DNA of 64,000 bases from Paraglaciecola mesophila. GTDB taxonomy: Bacteria > Pseudomonadota > Gammaproteobacteria > Enterobacterales > Alteromonadaceae. The translations under genes and the position numbers were made by a program. The DNA is taken from the NCBI RefSeq assembly GCF_009906955.1, contig NZ_CP047656.1:4463001-4527000 (forward strand), read 5' to 3'. The notes below the pieces were generated by a model. The model saw only the letters and a program-made list of their open reading frames with translations. It ran no database searches and had not been told where the DNA came from. Of the stretch, positions 52,081 to 61,159 are shown in pieces (within the stretch, counting starts at the first letter, position 1; every line of letters starts with the position of its first letter).

Positions 52081-54705
52081 ATGACCCAAGCAAGTGCATC
52101 TTTTATTAATGTTGGCGAGCGTACTAACGTTACCGGCTCAGCCATGTTCAAACGCCTGATCCTAGAAGGTGATTTTGAAAAAGCACTCGATGTTGCTCGC
52201 CAGCAAGTAGAAAATGGCGCACAAATTATTGACATCAATATGGATGAAGCCATGTTGGACTCCGAAGCGGCTATGACCCGTTTCTTAAATTTGATTGCTT
52301 CTGAGCCCGATATTTCTCGGGTGCCCATCATGATTGATTCGTCAAAATGGTCAGTTATTGAAGCAGGCTTAAAGTGCGTTCAAGGTAAAGCCGTCGTCAA
52401 CTCTATTAGCTTAAAAGAAGGTGAAGAAAACTTCTTGCATCAAGCCAAGCTCCTTAAACGGTATGGTGCGGCAACAGTGGTCATGGCATTTGACGAAGTA
52501 GGGCAGGCAGACACAGAAGATCGTAAATTTGAAATTTGTCAGCGTAGCTATCAATTATTAACCGAAAAAATTGGTTTTCCACCTGAAGACATTATTTTTG
52601 ATCCAAATATTTTTGCGGTGGCAACAGGCATTGAAGAGCACAATAACTATGCCGTGGACTTCATCAATGCTACGCGCCGTATTAGGCAAAACCTGCCCCA
52701 TGCACACATTTCCGGTGGCTTATCGAATGTGTCGTTCTCATTCCGTGGTAATAACCCAGTACGGGAAGCCATGCATTCTGTATTTTTGTTTCATGCGATA
52801 AAAGCGGGCATGGACATGGGCATTGTGAACGCTGGGCAATTAGAGGTGTACGACCAAATCCCAAGCGAGCTAAAGGAAGCGGTTGAAGATGTGATCCTTA
52901 ATCGTCACCCAGATGCCACCGATCGCCTATTAGAACTTGCCCCTAAATACCAAGGTGACGGTAAGGCCCAAGTAAAAGAAAACTTAGAGTGGCGAGAATT
53001 ACCGGTAAATAAACGCTTAGAACATGCACTTGTGCGCGGTATCACTGATTATATCGATGAAGATACCGAACAAGCTCGTCAAGAAGCGGATAAACCGTTA
53101 CACGTTATCGAAGGGCCGTTAATGGACGGCATGAACGTAGTGGGCGATTTATTTGGCGAAGGCAAAATGTTTTTGCCCCAGGTGGTTAAATCTGCACGGG
53201 TAATGAAAAAAGCGGTGGCTTACTTAAACCCTTTTATTGAAGCGACAAAAGAAGTCGGCAGCTCAAACGGTAAAATTCTGTTAGCGACAGTGAAAGGGGA
53301 TGTACACGATATTGGTAAAAATATTGTGGGCGTAGTACTGCAATGCAATAACTTCGATATTATTGATTTAGGGGTGATGGTGCCCTGCGCTAAAATTTTA
53401 CAAGTCGCCAAAGATGAAAACGTCGATATGATCGGGTTGTCCGGTTTGATTACCCCATCTTTAGATGAAATGGTTTATGTCGCCAAAGAAATGCAACGCC
53501 TAGGTCTGGATTTACCATTATTAATAGGCGGTGCAACGACATCTAAAGCGCACACCGCGGTCAAAATTGAACAGAATTATGACCAACCTGTGGTGTATGT
53601 GCCTAACGCTAGCCGGGCGGTAGGGGTTTGTCAGAAGTTAATTTCAAAAGAACATCGTCCAGCTTACGCCGAGCAGTTATCGAAAGAATATAAAGTGGTG
53701 CGAGAGCAGCACGCGCGTAAAAAACCGCGTAGTCGCCCAGTTACGCTTGAGCAAGCGCGTGCTAACGGCTTTGATTTTGACTGGAGCCAGTATACTCCTC
53801 CTGTACCTAAGCAACTCGGTGTTCAAACAGTATCCGTTGATTTGGCTGAGCTGCGCGAATATATAGACTGGACGCCTTTCTTCTTAACATGGTCATTGGC
53901 GGGGAAGTATCCACGAATTTTACAAGATGAAGTGGTGGGCAAAGAGGCTCAATCACTCTTTGATGATGCGACCGCTATGCTAGATGATTTATGTACCAGT
54001 AAAAAACTACAAGCCAAAGGCGTGATGGGAATATTCCCAGCCAATAGCGTCGGTGATGATATTGAAGTTTATGCCAATCAACAGCGCCAAGAAGTACAAG
54101 AGGTTTGTCATCACCTGCGTCAGCAAACAGAAAAGGCTAAAGGGTTTAACAATTGTTTAAGTGACTTTGTCGCACCTAAGGCGTCACATAAAGCTGATTA
54201 TATTGGCGCTTTTGCTGTTACCGCTGGGATAGGCGAGGATGAATTAGCTCAGAGTTACATCGATAATGGCGATGATTACAATGGTATTATGGTTAAAGCC
54301 TTGGCAGATCGCCTAGCCGAAGCGTTTGCCGAGTATTTACATGAAAAAGTGCGTAAAGAAATTTGGGGCTTCGCGGCAGATGAGTCTTTGAGTAACGAAG
54401 AGCTTATTCGCGAAAAGTATCAAGGTATTCGTCCTGCTCCAGGTTATGCTGCATGCCCTGAACATACAGAAAAGCAGGCTATTTGGGATTTGCTTGAGGC
54501 TGAAAAGCATACCGGAATGAAACTGACGGAAAGTTACGCAATGTGGCCCGGAGCGGCCGTTTCAGGTTGGTATTTCTCTCATCCTGATGCGCGTTACTTC
54601 GCAGTTGCTCAAATCCAAAGGGATCAATTACTTGATTACGCGACACGTAAAAATTGGTCTGAGCTAGAAGCTGAAAAATGGTTAGGGCCAAATTTAAATG
54701 CCTAG
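52081..54705 (+). CDS. metH: cobalamin-dependent methionine synthase, C-terminal modules (split MetH, part 2)
   Basis: An 874-residue protein with the last three modules of MetH: pterin-binding barrel (FINVGERTNVTGSAMF, DINMDEAML), B12-binding cap and domain with KGDVHDIGKN and the cobalt-ligand His409 (E. coli His759, exact 350-residue offset), then the AdoMet-activation domain (RPAPGYAACPEHTEK, SYAMWPGAAVSG). It lacks the homocysteine domain, which the preceding gene supplies; 352 plus 874 gives 1226, close to the 1227 of E. coli MetH. The ATG has no strong ribosome site. No cobalamin riboswitch was seen in the 95-base gap before it. Confidence 0.93.
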   Translation: MTQASASFINVGERTNVTGSAMFKRLILEGDFEKALDVARQQVENGAQIIDINMDEAMLDSEAAMTRFLNLIASEPDISRVPIMIDSSKWSVIEAGLKCVQGKAVVNSISLKEGEENFLHQAKLLKRYGAATVVMAFDEVGQADTEDRKFEICQRSYQLLTEKIGFPPEDIIFDPNIFAVATGIEEHNNYAVDFINATRRIRQNLPHAHISGGLSNVSFSFRGNNPVREAMHSVFLFHAIKAGMDMGIVNAGQLEVYDQIPSELKEAVEDVILNRHPDATDRLLELAPKYQGDGKAQVKENLEWRELPVNKRLEHALVRGITDYIDEDTEQARQEADKPLHVIEGPLMDGMNVVGDLFGEGKMFLPQVVKSARVMKKAVAYLNPFIEATKEVGSSNGKILLATVKGDVHDIGKNIVGVVLQCNNFDIIDLGVMVPCAKILQVAKDENVDMIGLSGLITPSLDEMVYVAKEMQRLGLDLPLLIGGATTSKAHTAVKIEQNYDQPVVYVPNASRAVGVCQKLISKEHRPAYAEQLSKEYKVVREQHARKKPRSRPVTLEQARANGFDFDWSQYTPPVPKQLGVQTVSVDLAELREYIDWTPFFLTWSLAGKYPRILQDEVVGKEAQSLFDDATAMLDDLCTSKKLQAKGVMGIFPANSVGDDIEVYANQQRQEVQEVCHHLRQQTEKAKGFNNCLSDFVAPKASHKADYIGAFAVTAGIGEDELAQSYIDNGDDYNGIMVKALADRLAEAFAEYLHEKVRKEIWGFAADESLSNEELIREKYQGIRPAPGYAACPEHTEKQAIWDLLEAEKHTGMKLTESYAMWPGAAVSGWYFSHPDARYFAVAQIQRDQLLDYATRKNWSELEAEKWLGPNLNA

Positions 54706-54783
54706 AGAAAATGTGCTAGCTGTGCTTAAGCCGAAAATTAGTGCATTCCAGTTAACCAAACGAGTAAAAGTTGAAGGTCAGTC

Positions 54784-55371
54784 ATGAGTGAAAAACGTTT
54801 TAGCCCTTCATGCGAAAACAACCGTGTACCAATTTTATCCGTGCTTAAAGAGGCATTAGTCGGACGAAAGCATTTGCTCGAAATTGGTTCTGGTACAGGG
54901 CAGCATGCGGTGTATTTTGCACCAGAGTTAACGCATTTAATATGGCAAACCAGTGATTTAACATTGAATCACCCAAGTATTAAGGCATGGCTTGCTGATT
55001 CACCCGCATCAAATTTACGTCAGCCATTGGCGTTCAAAATTGGCACTGATGACTGGCCTGTAACCGGTGTAGATTGTGTTTATACCGCAAACACGACGCA
55101 TATCATGCAGCCCTGCGAAGCGCGAGAAATGATGCAGGTTGTGGCACAAACGTTACCCTCAGGTGGTGTGTTTTGTCAGTATGGGCCTTTCACTATCGAT
55201 GGGGAGTTTACCAGTCAAAGTAACCACGATTTTAATCAACATTTGTTGAATGAAGGCTGTGGCGGCATACGAGATATTGCAGAGCTAACGCTGTGGGCAG
55301 GTACACTCGAACTTGTGGAGCAACATCCAATGCCGGCCAATAATTTCATGTTGGTTTGGCATAAGCCTTAG
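54784..55371 (+). CDS. DUF938 family SAM-dependent methyltransferase-like protein
   Basis: A 195-residue protein with ENNRVPILSVL, HLLEIGSGTGQHAVYFA (the SAM-binding loop) and TNTTHI-like CVYTANTTHIM. This is the DUF938 family, whose substrate is not known to me. ATG at 54784 with GGTCAG upstream; it is 78 bases from metH. A weak CCCCT/AGGGG hairpin lies after its stop, between the two convergent genes. Confidence 0.85.
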   Translation: MSEKRFSPSCENNRVPILSVLKEALVGRKHLLEIGSGTGQHAVYFAPELTHLIWQTSDLTLNHPSIKAWLADSPASNLRQPLAFKIGTDDWPVTGVDCVYTANTTHIMQPCEAREMMQVVAQTLPSGGVFCQYGPFTIDGEFTSQSNHDFNQHLLNEGCGGIRDIAELTLWAGTLELVEQHPMPANNFMLVWHKP

Positions 55372-55409
55372 AGAGCTATCACGCCCCTTTAATCGTAGGG
55401 GGTGTTGAA

Positions 55410-56573
55410 CTAGTTATCTTGATCTTCGATTGATTTAAATGGCAACAATTCTGTGGCATTTTGTTTATAGGTTACTATTCCGGCGTCTTCTTGTTTAAGA
55501 AAGCGTTTTACACCGTCGTGAAATGCGGGTTCAGCCAACCAATGGTTTGAATAGCAATATATTGGCTCAAAGCCTCGCAGGATCTTATGTTCACCTTGTG
55601 TGCCGGGGTTGAACGTTTTGATATTTTGTTCAATACAAAATTCGATTCCTTGATAATAACAGCATTCGTAATGTAGGTTGTTCACATCCTCCATTGTTCC
55701 CCAATAACGGCCATAAAGTTGTTTATCGTCATATAAATAAAGGGCACTTGCTATTGGCTTATCATTGCGTTTAGCCAGAACCAACATGATATTCTTTTGC
55801 ATAGTGTAATAAAGACGGTTGAAGAAATCTCGATTCAAATAGCCCTTGTGACCGCTTCGCTTTAAATAGGTTTGTTGGTAACACTGATAGAAAAACTCAA
55901 TATCTTCATGAGTGAGATTTTCGGCAAATTTCCGTTCCACTTGTACACCTTGTTCTATGACTTTACGTCTCTCATTACGAATTGATTTTCTTCTTCTAGA
56001 GGTTAATGTGGAACAGAAATCATCATAACTGTGATAATTGCGGTTAAACCATTGAAATTGGACTGCTCTGCGAGTCATGTGTTGTTGGCTGTTAAGGGAA
56101 CGACTTAAGGTTTCAGGCACAAACAACCAATGCATAGACGACAGCCTCAGTTGCGATATATATTTTTGAATTTCTTTACATAATTGAGGAACCAACGAAG
56201 ATTCGTCAATACCCGGTTTGAGCATTAAACGTGACCCAGTGACCGGCGTAAAAGGGATAGCACAAATCAATTTAGGGTAGTAATTTAAGCCATATTCGCG
56301 GTATGTGTTCGCCCAAGCGAAATCAAATACATATTCCCCATAACTGTGGTTCTTTGTGTACAAAGGAAGAATGCCTATCAGCTCTTTATTCTGATAAATT
56401 GTCAGATGTTGAGGGTGCCAGCCAGTTTTAGACTCTACTGATTTAGAGCGTTCAAGTGCTTCGATGAAAGCGTATTGATGAAACGGATCGCTATTAATGG
56501 CGATGTCATCCCAACAGTCACTGTCTATTTGCTCTATGCCGCTTAGAAATTTAAAATTAAATATTTGGCGCAT
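55410..56573 (-). CDS. FemAB-like acyltransferase (DUF482/GNAT)
   Basis: A 387-residue protein with the GNAT-like fold of the FemAB-related DUF482 family. It contains SDPFHQYAFIEALERS, GWHPQHLTIYQNKELIGILPLY, YGEYVFDFAWAN, FVPETLSRSL, and a NLHYECCYYQGIEFCIEQNIKTFNPGTQGEHK segment close to the family consensus. The function of these proteins, sometimes annotated as peptidoglycan-related, is unproven. It is divergent from recX and convergent with DUF938. Confidence 0.83.
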   Translation of the reverse strand: MRQIFNFKFLSGIEQIDSDCWDDIAINSDPFHQYAFIEALERSKSVESKTGWHPQHLTIYQNKELIGILPLYTKNHSYGEYVFDFAWANTYREYGLNYYPKLICAIPFTPVTGSRLMLKPGIDESSLVPQLCKEIQKYISQLRLSSMHWLFVPETLSRSLNSQQHMTRRAVQFQWFNRNYHSYDDFCSTLTSRRRKSIRNERRKVIEQGVQVERKFAENLTHEDIEFFYQCYQQTYLKRSGHKGYLNRDFFNRLYYTMQKNIMLVLAKRNDKPIASALYLYDDKQLYGRYWGTMEDVNNLHYECCYYQGIEFCIEQNIKTFNPGTQGEHKILRGFEPIYCYSNHWLAEPAFHDGVKRFLKQEDAGIVTYKQNATELLPFKSIEDQDN

Positions 56574-56617
56574 AACACCCTACAGAAACCCTTCTTTGGG
56601 AGATTATATTACCTGAT

Positions 56618-57067
56618 ATGACAGATAACGACAGTAAGAACATTAAATATAGTATTACTAAATATTTATCTATGCGTGAACATAGCTGCCATGAACTTTT
56701 GAAAAAATTGCTTGCAAAAGGATACGAAAGAGCATTGTGTGAACATCGTATTTCCCAATTTAGTCAGGCCGATATACAAAGCGATTTACGTTATGCCGAA
56801 ATGATCGTGCGCAGTCGGGTATCGAAAGGCAAAGGCGAACAATTGATCCGCAATGAGCTAAGCCAACATGCCATTGAGCCGGAATTGATAGAGTTAGCTA
56901 TTACAGAGCAGAACGTCGATTGGGACGCACTGGCATTGGAGGTGTCTCAGAAAAAGTTTGGTAACAAGCCTGCAAAAGATTGGCATGAACAACAAAAACG
57001 CAATCGCTTTTTGTTATACCGAGGCTTTAGTCATGAACAAATTCGAGCCTTGAAAAGCGTACGCTAA
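56618..57067 (+). CDS. recX: RecA modulator RecX
   Basis: A 149-residue RecX, which inhibits or modulates RecA filaments. It has KYLSMREHSCHELLKKLLAKGY, FSQADIQSDLRYAEMIVRSRVSKGKG, IRNELSQHAIEPELI and a KNRFLLYRGFSHEQI-like end (KRNRFLLYRGFSHEQIRAL). Unusually, recA is not upstream; instead the divergent FemAB-like gene is. The order recX-alaS-csrA is otherwise normal. Confidence 0.9.
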   Translation: MTDNDSKNIKYSITKYLSMREHSCHELLKKLLAKGYERALCEHRISQFSQADIQSDLRYAEMIVRSRVSKGKGEQLIRNELSQHAIEPELIELAITEQNVDWDALALEVSQKKFGNKPAKDWHEQQKRNRFLLYRGFSHEQIRALKSVR

Positions 57068-57129
57068 GTGCGGTGAAGTGCTTAACAAGTCGACAAGAAT
57101 CATGCTATCTTTGCCGATTAATAAATAGT

Positions 57130-57155
57130 AAAAATGGCCTTTTGAGGCCATTTTT
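57130..57155. terminator. bidirectional-looking terminator between recX and alaS
   Basis: A ten-base-pair stem AAAAATGGCC / GGCCATTTTT around TTTTGA, with A and T runs on both flanks. Confidence 0.85.
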
Positions 57156-57191
57156 ACCCTCAAGTCTATAAATGTTGTTTCAGGATCATTA

Positions 57192-59789
57192 ATGAGTAAG
57201 AGCACAGCGCAAATTCGGCAAGCCTTTTTAAACTTTTTTGCGGATAAAGGGCATCAAAAAGTTTCCAGTTCGTCTCTGGTTCCTAGCGACGATCCAACGT
57301 TGCTTTTTACCAACGCCGGGATGAACCAATTTAAAGATGTATTCCTAGGTACCGAGCAACGTAAGTATACTCGCGCCACATCGTCTCAGCGCTGTGTTAG
57401 GGCTGGCGGAAAGCACAATGATTTAGAAAATGTTGGCTACACAGCGCGTCATCATACGTTTTTTGAAATGCTGGGTAATTTTAGTTTTGGTGACTATTTT
57501 AAGCAGCAAGCTATTGCGTACGCTTGGGCATTCTTGACGCAAGAATTGAAATTACCGAAAGAAAAGCTATTGGTGACTATCTACTCAGAAGATGACGAAG
57601 CATTTGATATTTGGCATAACGAAATTGGTGTACCAAAAGAAAAAATTATTCGTATTGCTACCTCAGATAATTTTTGGTCCATGGGAGATACTGGACCATG
57701 TGGTCCTTGCTCCGAAATTTTTTATGATCATGGTGAACACATTTGGGGCGGACCTCCTGGCTCACCTGAAGAAGATGGCGATCGCTTTATCGAAATTTGG
57801 AACTTGGTTTTCATGCAATTTAATCGCCAAGCCAACGGTGACATGCTGCCTTTACCTAAGCCATCTATTGATACAGGCATGGGGTTGGAGCGTATATCGG
57901 CCATTTTGCAGAATGTGCATAGCAACTATGAAATTGATATTTTCCAAAACTTGATAAAAGCTACCGCCGAAATTGTCGGTACTTCTAGCTTAGAAGACAA
58001 ATCTTTACGCGTAGTGGCAGACCATATTCGTTCTTGCAGCTTCCTTATTTCAGACGGCGTTATGCCATCGAATGAAGGTCGAGGGTACGTATTGCGTCGT
58101 ATTATTCGCCGTGCCGTGCGTCACGGCAATAAGCTAGGTGCTAAAGGGGTATTCTTCTACAAATTAGTCGCCGCTTTGGCAACTGAAATGGGCGACGCAT
58201 ACCCAGAATTGAACGAGCAACGGGCAGTAATCGAAAAAGTACTAAGAGTTGAAGAAGAGCAGTTTTCGCGCACATTAGAACGAGGAATGCTGATCTTAAA
58301 TGATGCATTAAGCGAACTTGAAGGGGACGTTGTTCCTGGTGAACTGGTATTTAAGTTATACGATACGTACGGCTTTCCGGCAGATTTAACTAACGACGTG
58401 GCTCGAGAAAAAGACTTAAGCATTGATGAAGAGGGCTTTGCTCAGGCAATGGCAGAACAGCGTAAACGTGCTCAGAATGCCAGTAATTTTGATTTAGATT
58501 ATAACGAGCAATTGCGTAGTGATTTGGAGTCTGTTTTTGTAGGGTATGAGCTAGAACAAAACACGGCGCAAATAAAAGAGATTTTTGTTCAAGGGCAATC
58601 GGTAGGCGAAATAGCAGCTGGAAAGGAAGGAACCATCATTCTCGATGAAAGCCCGTTTTACGCTGAAGCCGGTGGGCAAGCAGGTGATACAGGCACCCTA
58701 GTAATGGGGACTGGCGGCTTTGAGGTACAAGATACCGTTAAATTAGGTAAAGCGATTGCGCACAAGGGCGCTGCGTTGAGTCAATTGAAGGTGGGCGATA
58801 GTGTACAAGCGAATGTTGACGGCGCTCGCCGCCACGCCATCAAGCTTAACCACAGCGCAACACATCTCATGCACGCAGCCCTTAAATCTGTGCTTGGAGA
58901 GCATGTAAATCAAAAAGGTTCATTGGTTCAGGCTGAGCGATTGCGATTTGACTTCTCTCATTATGAGGCCATGTCTAAAGAACAGGTATTAGCGGTTGAA
59001 ACCATGGTCAATGAGCAAATCCTTGCTAACCATGCGCTCAAAACTCAGCTTATGGGTTTAGAACAAGCGAAAGAAGCGGGTGCAATGGCGCTGTTTGGTG
59101 AAAAGTACGATGATGATGTTCGCGTGGTGTCCATGGGCGAATTTTCAATGGAGCTATGTGGCGGCACGCATGTTGAGCGCACGGGGGATATTGGATTGTT
59201 TAAAATTATATCCGAAAGTGGTATTGCCTCAGGCGTAAGACGGATAGAAGCTATTACCGGAATAACCGCGTTGCAATATGTTCAACAACAAGCTTTCGAA
59301 CTAACTTCTATCAGTGCGGTCTTAAAAACTGATGTGAGCACGGTAGGCGATCGGGTTTTTCAACTTATTGAGCAAACCAAAACGCTTGAAAAGGAAGTGA
59401 CGAAACTTAAGCAAGAAATTGCAAATAGTGCAGGAAGTGACCTTTTATCTCAGATAAATGAAATTAATGGGGTAAAAGTGCTGTCTTATCATGTACAAGG
59501 CATTGAAAGTGGGGCGTTACGCACCATGATAGATGATCTAAAAAATCAAATCGGCAGTGGCGTTATTCTATTGGGTGTTGCTACTGGCGATAAGGTGAGT
59601 TTAATTGCTGGTGTAACAAAAGACTTAACCCAAAAAGTGAAAGCCGGAGAGTTAGTCAACTTTGTTGCTCAGCAAGTAGGTGGGAAAGGCGGCGGACGCC
59701 CTGATATGGCGCAAGCTGGCGGTTTTCAACCTGAAAACTTAGACAGTGCAATTGCTTCAGTTAATGGGTGGTTGCAAGAAAGGTTATAA
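57192..59789 (+). CDS. alaS: alanyl-tRNA synthetase
   Basis: An 865-residue class II synthetase. It opens with TAQIRQAFLNFFADKGHQKVSSSSLVPSDDPTLLFTNAGMNQFKDVF-type motifs (catalytic domain), has SCSFLISDGVMPSNEGRGYVLRRIIRRAVRHG, the editing-domain zinc motifs LNHSATHLMHAAL and CGGTHV, and a C-terminal DHHA1 domain ending KGGGRPDMAQAGG. Length is typical. ATG at 57192 with CAGGA upstream. Confidence 0.97.
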   Translation: MSKSTAQIRQAFLNFFADKGHQKVSSSSLVPSDDPTLLFTNAGMNQFKDVFLGTEQRKYTRATSSQRCVRAGGKHNDLENVGYTARHHTFFEMLGNFSFGDYFKQQAIAYAWAFLTQELKLPKEKLLVTIYSEDDEAFDIWHNEIGVPKEKIIRIATSDNFWSMGDTGPCGPCSEIFYDHGEHIWGGPPGSPEEDGDRFIEIWNLVFMQFNRQANGDMLPLPKPSIDTGMGLERISAILQNVHSNYEIDIFQNLIKATAEIVGTSSLEDKSLRVVADHIRSCSFLISDGVMPSNEGRGYVLRRIIRRAVRHGNKLGAKGVFFYKLVAALATEMGDAYPELNEQRAVIEKVLRVEEEQFSRTLERGMLILNDALSELEGDVVPGELVFKLYDTYGFPADLTNDVAREKDLSIDEEGFAQAMAEQRKRAQNASNFDLDYNEQLRSDLESVFVGYELEQNTAQIKEIFVQGQSVGEIAAGKEGTIILDESPFYAEAGGQAGDTGTLVMGTGGFEVQDTVKLGKAIAHKGAALSQLKVGDSVQANVDGARRHAIKLNHSATHLMHAALKSVLGEHVNQKGSLVQAERLRFDFSHYEAMSKEQVLAVETMVNEQILANHALKTQLMGLEQAKEAGAMALFGEKYDDDVRVVSMGEFSMELCGGTHVERTGDIGLFKIISESGIASGVRRIEAITGITALQYVQQQAFELTSISAVLKTDVSTVGDRVFQLIEQTKTLEKEVTKLKQEIANSAGSDLLSQINEINGVKVLSYHVQGIESGALRTMIDDLKNQIGSGVILLGVATGDKVSLIAGVTKDLTQKVKAGELVNFVAQQVGGKGGGRPDMAQAGGFQPENLDSAIASVNGWLQERL

Positions 59790-59923
59790 ACGTTATATCG
59801 ACGAATTTTTGCAGTGACAACAAAAATAAGGAAGCGTCGAGTGTGTAATTCTTTGGTTATTTCAAAGGGATACGCTAGTTTTAAATTAGGGATTATTTTT
59901 ATAAACGGATAAGGAGCTAAAGA

Positions 59924-60139
59924 ATGCTAATTTTGACCCGTCGTGTTGGTGAAACCTTAATGGTCGGTGACGAAGTCACAGTAACGGTATTAGGGGTAAA
60001 AGGTAATCAGGTAAGAATTGGTGTTAACGCACCTAAAGAAGTATCTGTGCACAGAGAAGAGATTTACATGCGAATTCAGGCTGAAAAAAATGGTCAGTTG
60101 GCAGGGCATGATCAATCATCATCAGATGATGATAATTAA
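59924..60139 (+). CDS. csrA: carbon storage regulator CsrA
   Basis: A 71-residue RNA-binding regulator. MLILTRRVGETLMVGDEVTVTVLGVKGNQVRIGVNAPKEVSVHREEIY is the CsrA fold with the RNA-contacting Leu4/Arg6/Arg7 and Arg44 region; the acidic Ser-rich tail is variable. A strong AAGGAG lies seven bases before the ATG. That leader carries two GGA triplets (CGGATAAGGAG), the core CsrA-binding motif, so autoregulation as known in E. coli is plausible. Confidence 0.96.
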   Translation: MLILTRRVGETLMVGDEVTVTVLGVKGNQVRIGVNAPKEVSVHREEIYMRIQAEKNGQLAGHDQSSSDDDN

Positions 60140-60154
60140 ATTTACTTTTCTAAT

Positions 60155-60183
60155 AAAAAAAGCTGGTTAACCCAGCTTTTTTT
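60155..60183 (+). terminator. rho-independent terminator after csrA
   Basis: A 12-base-pair stem AAAAAAAGCTGG / CCAGCTTTTTTT with a five-base TTAAC loop and T run. The interval from here to the tRNA (60184-60490) holds no protein gene, but see the hairpin and promoter listed separately. Confidence 0.9.
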
Positions 60184-60381
60184 ATGCAAGAAATTTGAGG
60201 TCACATTTCCCAAAAAACCGTATTTTAGCGACGAATTATCATACGTTTGTGACGCTTTTTGTACGAACAGCTTAAAATACCAGCAAGCAGTATAGATCTT
60301 TATAAAAAGTGTTTGACTTACTCCTGCGTGTCGGTAAACTTCGGCTCCAGATTTAGGAGACACACCAAACGGTGGAAGGCG

Positions 60382-60399
60382 CTTCCAATGCTAAGGAAG
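60382..60399 (+). other. hairpin resembling tRNA-Ser anticodon arm
   Basis: CTTCC-AATGCTAA-GGAAG: five-pair stem with an eight-base loop containing GCTAA, close to the anticodon arm of the tRNA-Ser(GCU) 100 bases downstream (GTTCC-CTGCTAA-GGAAC). The rest of a tRNA is not recognisable. It may be a relic or chance. Confidence 0.3.
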
Positions 60400-60435
60400 T
60401 TTAGTCAATAAGGCCTTTGTCAGATGCATTATGTT

Positions 60436-60464
60436 TTGACATAATATGTCGGCAGCGAATAAAT
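60436..60464 (+). promoter_or_regulatory. tRNA operon promoter with embedded palindrome
   Basis: A perfect -35 hexamer TTGACA at 60436-60441 is followed after 17 bases by ATAAAT, a weak -10. The sequence GACATAATATGTC at 60438-60450 is a perfect six-base-arm palindrome overlapping the -35, so a regulator could bind there. tRNA-Ser starts about 27 bases downstream. Confidence 0.5.
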
Positions 60465-60490
60465 CGGTAGCAACAATTTTGCGGTTTTCC

Positions 60491-60581
60491 GGAGAGGTGG
60501 GTGAGTGGCTGAAACCAGTTCCCTGCTAAGGAACCATACGTAATACTCGTATCGAGGGTTCGAATCCCTCCCTCTCCGCCA
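60491..60581 (+). tRNA. tRNA-Ser (anticodon GCU)
   Basis: The acceptor stem GGAGAGG pairs with CCTCTCC, the anticodon loop is CTGCTAA (GCT), there is a long variable arm, the T loop is GGTTCGAATCC, and the discriminator G is followed by encoded CCA. Length is about 91 bases. Confidence 0.96.
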
Positions 60582-60686
60582 TAACTTAAACGATAATCAT
60601 AAGATTATTAAGAAGCTTAGACTAAAGGAATTAAGCTTGAATAAAACTGGGTAGAAACCCTAAAATGTTTTATTCGTAACGATTTT

Positions 60687-60763
60687 GCGCATGTAGCTCA
60701 GCTGGATAGAGTACCTGGCTACGAACCAGGCGGTCGGAGGTTCGAATCCTTCCATGCGCGCCA
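60687..60763 (+). tRNA. tRNA-Arg (anticodon ACG), first copy
   Basis: A 77-base tRNA with the acceptor stem GCGCATG pairing with CATGCGC, D-loop AGCTCAGCTGGATAGAG, anticodon loop CTACGAA (ACG, read with inosine for CGN), T loop GGTTCGAATCC and encoded CCA. Confidence 0.97.
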
Positions 60764-60808
60764 TCATTAAGTTTAATATATTAGTCTAATATTAAATTAC
60801 CCTGTTAT

Positions 60809-60885
60809 GCGCATGTAGCTCAGCTGGATAGAGTACCTGGCTACGAACCAGGCGGTCGGAGGTTCGAATCCTTCCATGCGCGCCA
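60809..60885 (+). tRNA. tRNA-Arg (anticodon ACG), second copy
   Basis: Identical over all 77 bases to the copy 122 bases upstream. The 45-base spacer is AT-rich and not conserved with the upstream flank. Confidence 0.97.
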
Positions 60886-60890
60886 ATACG

Positions 60891-60920
60891 AAAAACCCAC
60901 TATTATTAGTGGGTTTTTTT
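60891..60920 (+). terminator. terminator of tRNA operon
   Basis: A 12-base-pair stem AAAAACCCACTA / TAGTGGGTTTTT with loop TTAT and a run of nine T. The following interval to oadG (60921-61159) is AT-rich; no gene is seen. Confidence 0.92.
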
Positions 60921-61159
60921 TTGCCTAGACTATTTTTCTGTTGCATATATATCCTCTATGACGAAAGCATATTACGTTGATATCTACCTATAACTCCCTA
61001 GTTGCTTAGCACTACTTGCTGTTTTTTTGGATAGTAATGCAATAAAAATGAATTAATTCTTATTTTTTATGCATTTTTAACAGCTTGTAAAAGTTGTGTT
61101 ATTCCAGTGCACATGGTACTTATCGGGTCGTTTTGTCAGTTATCGGAGAAATACTAACT

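Noticed and set aside
55372..55409. Terminator between DUF938 and the FemAB-like gene
   Set aside because: Only a five-pair CCCCT/AGGGG stem without a T run; too weak to list.
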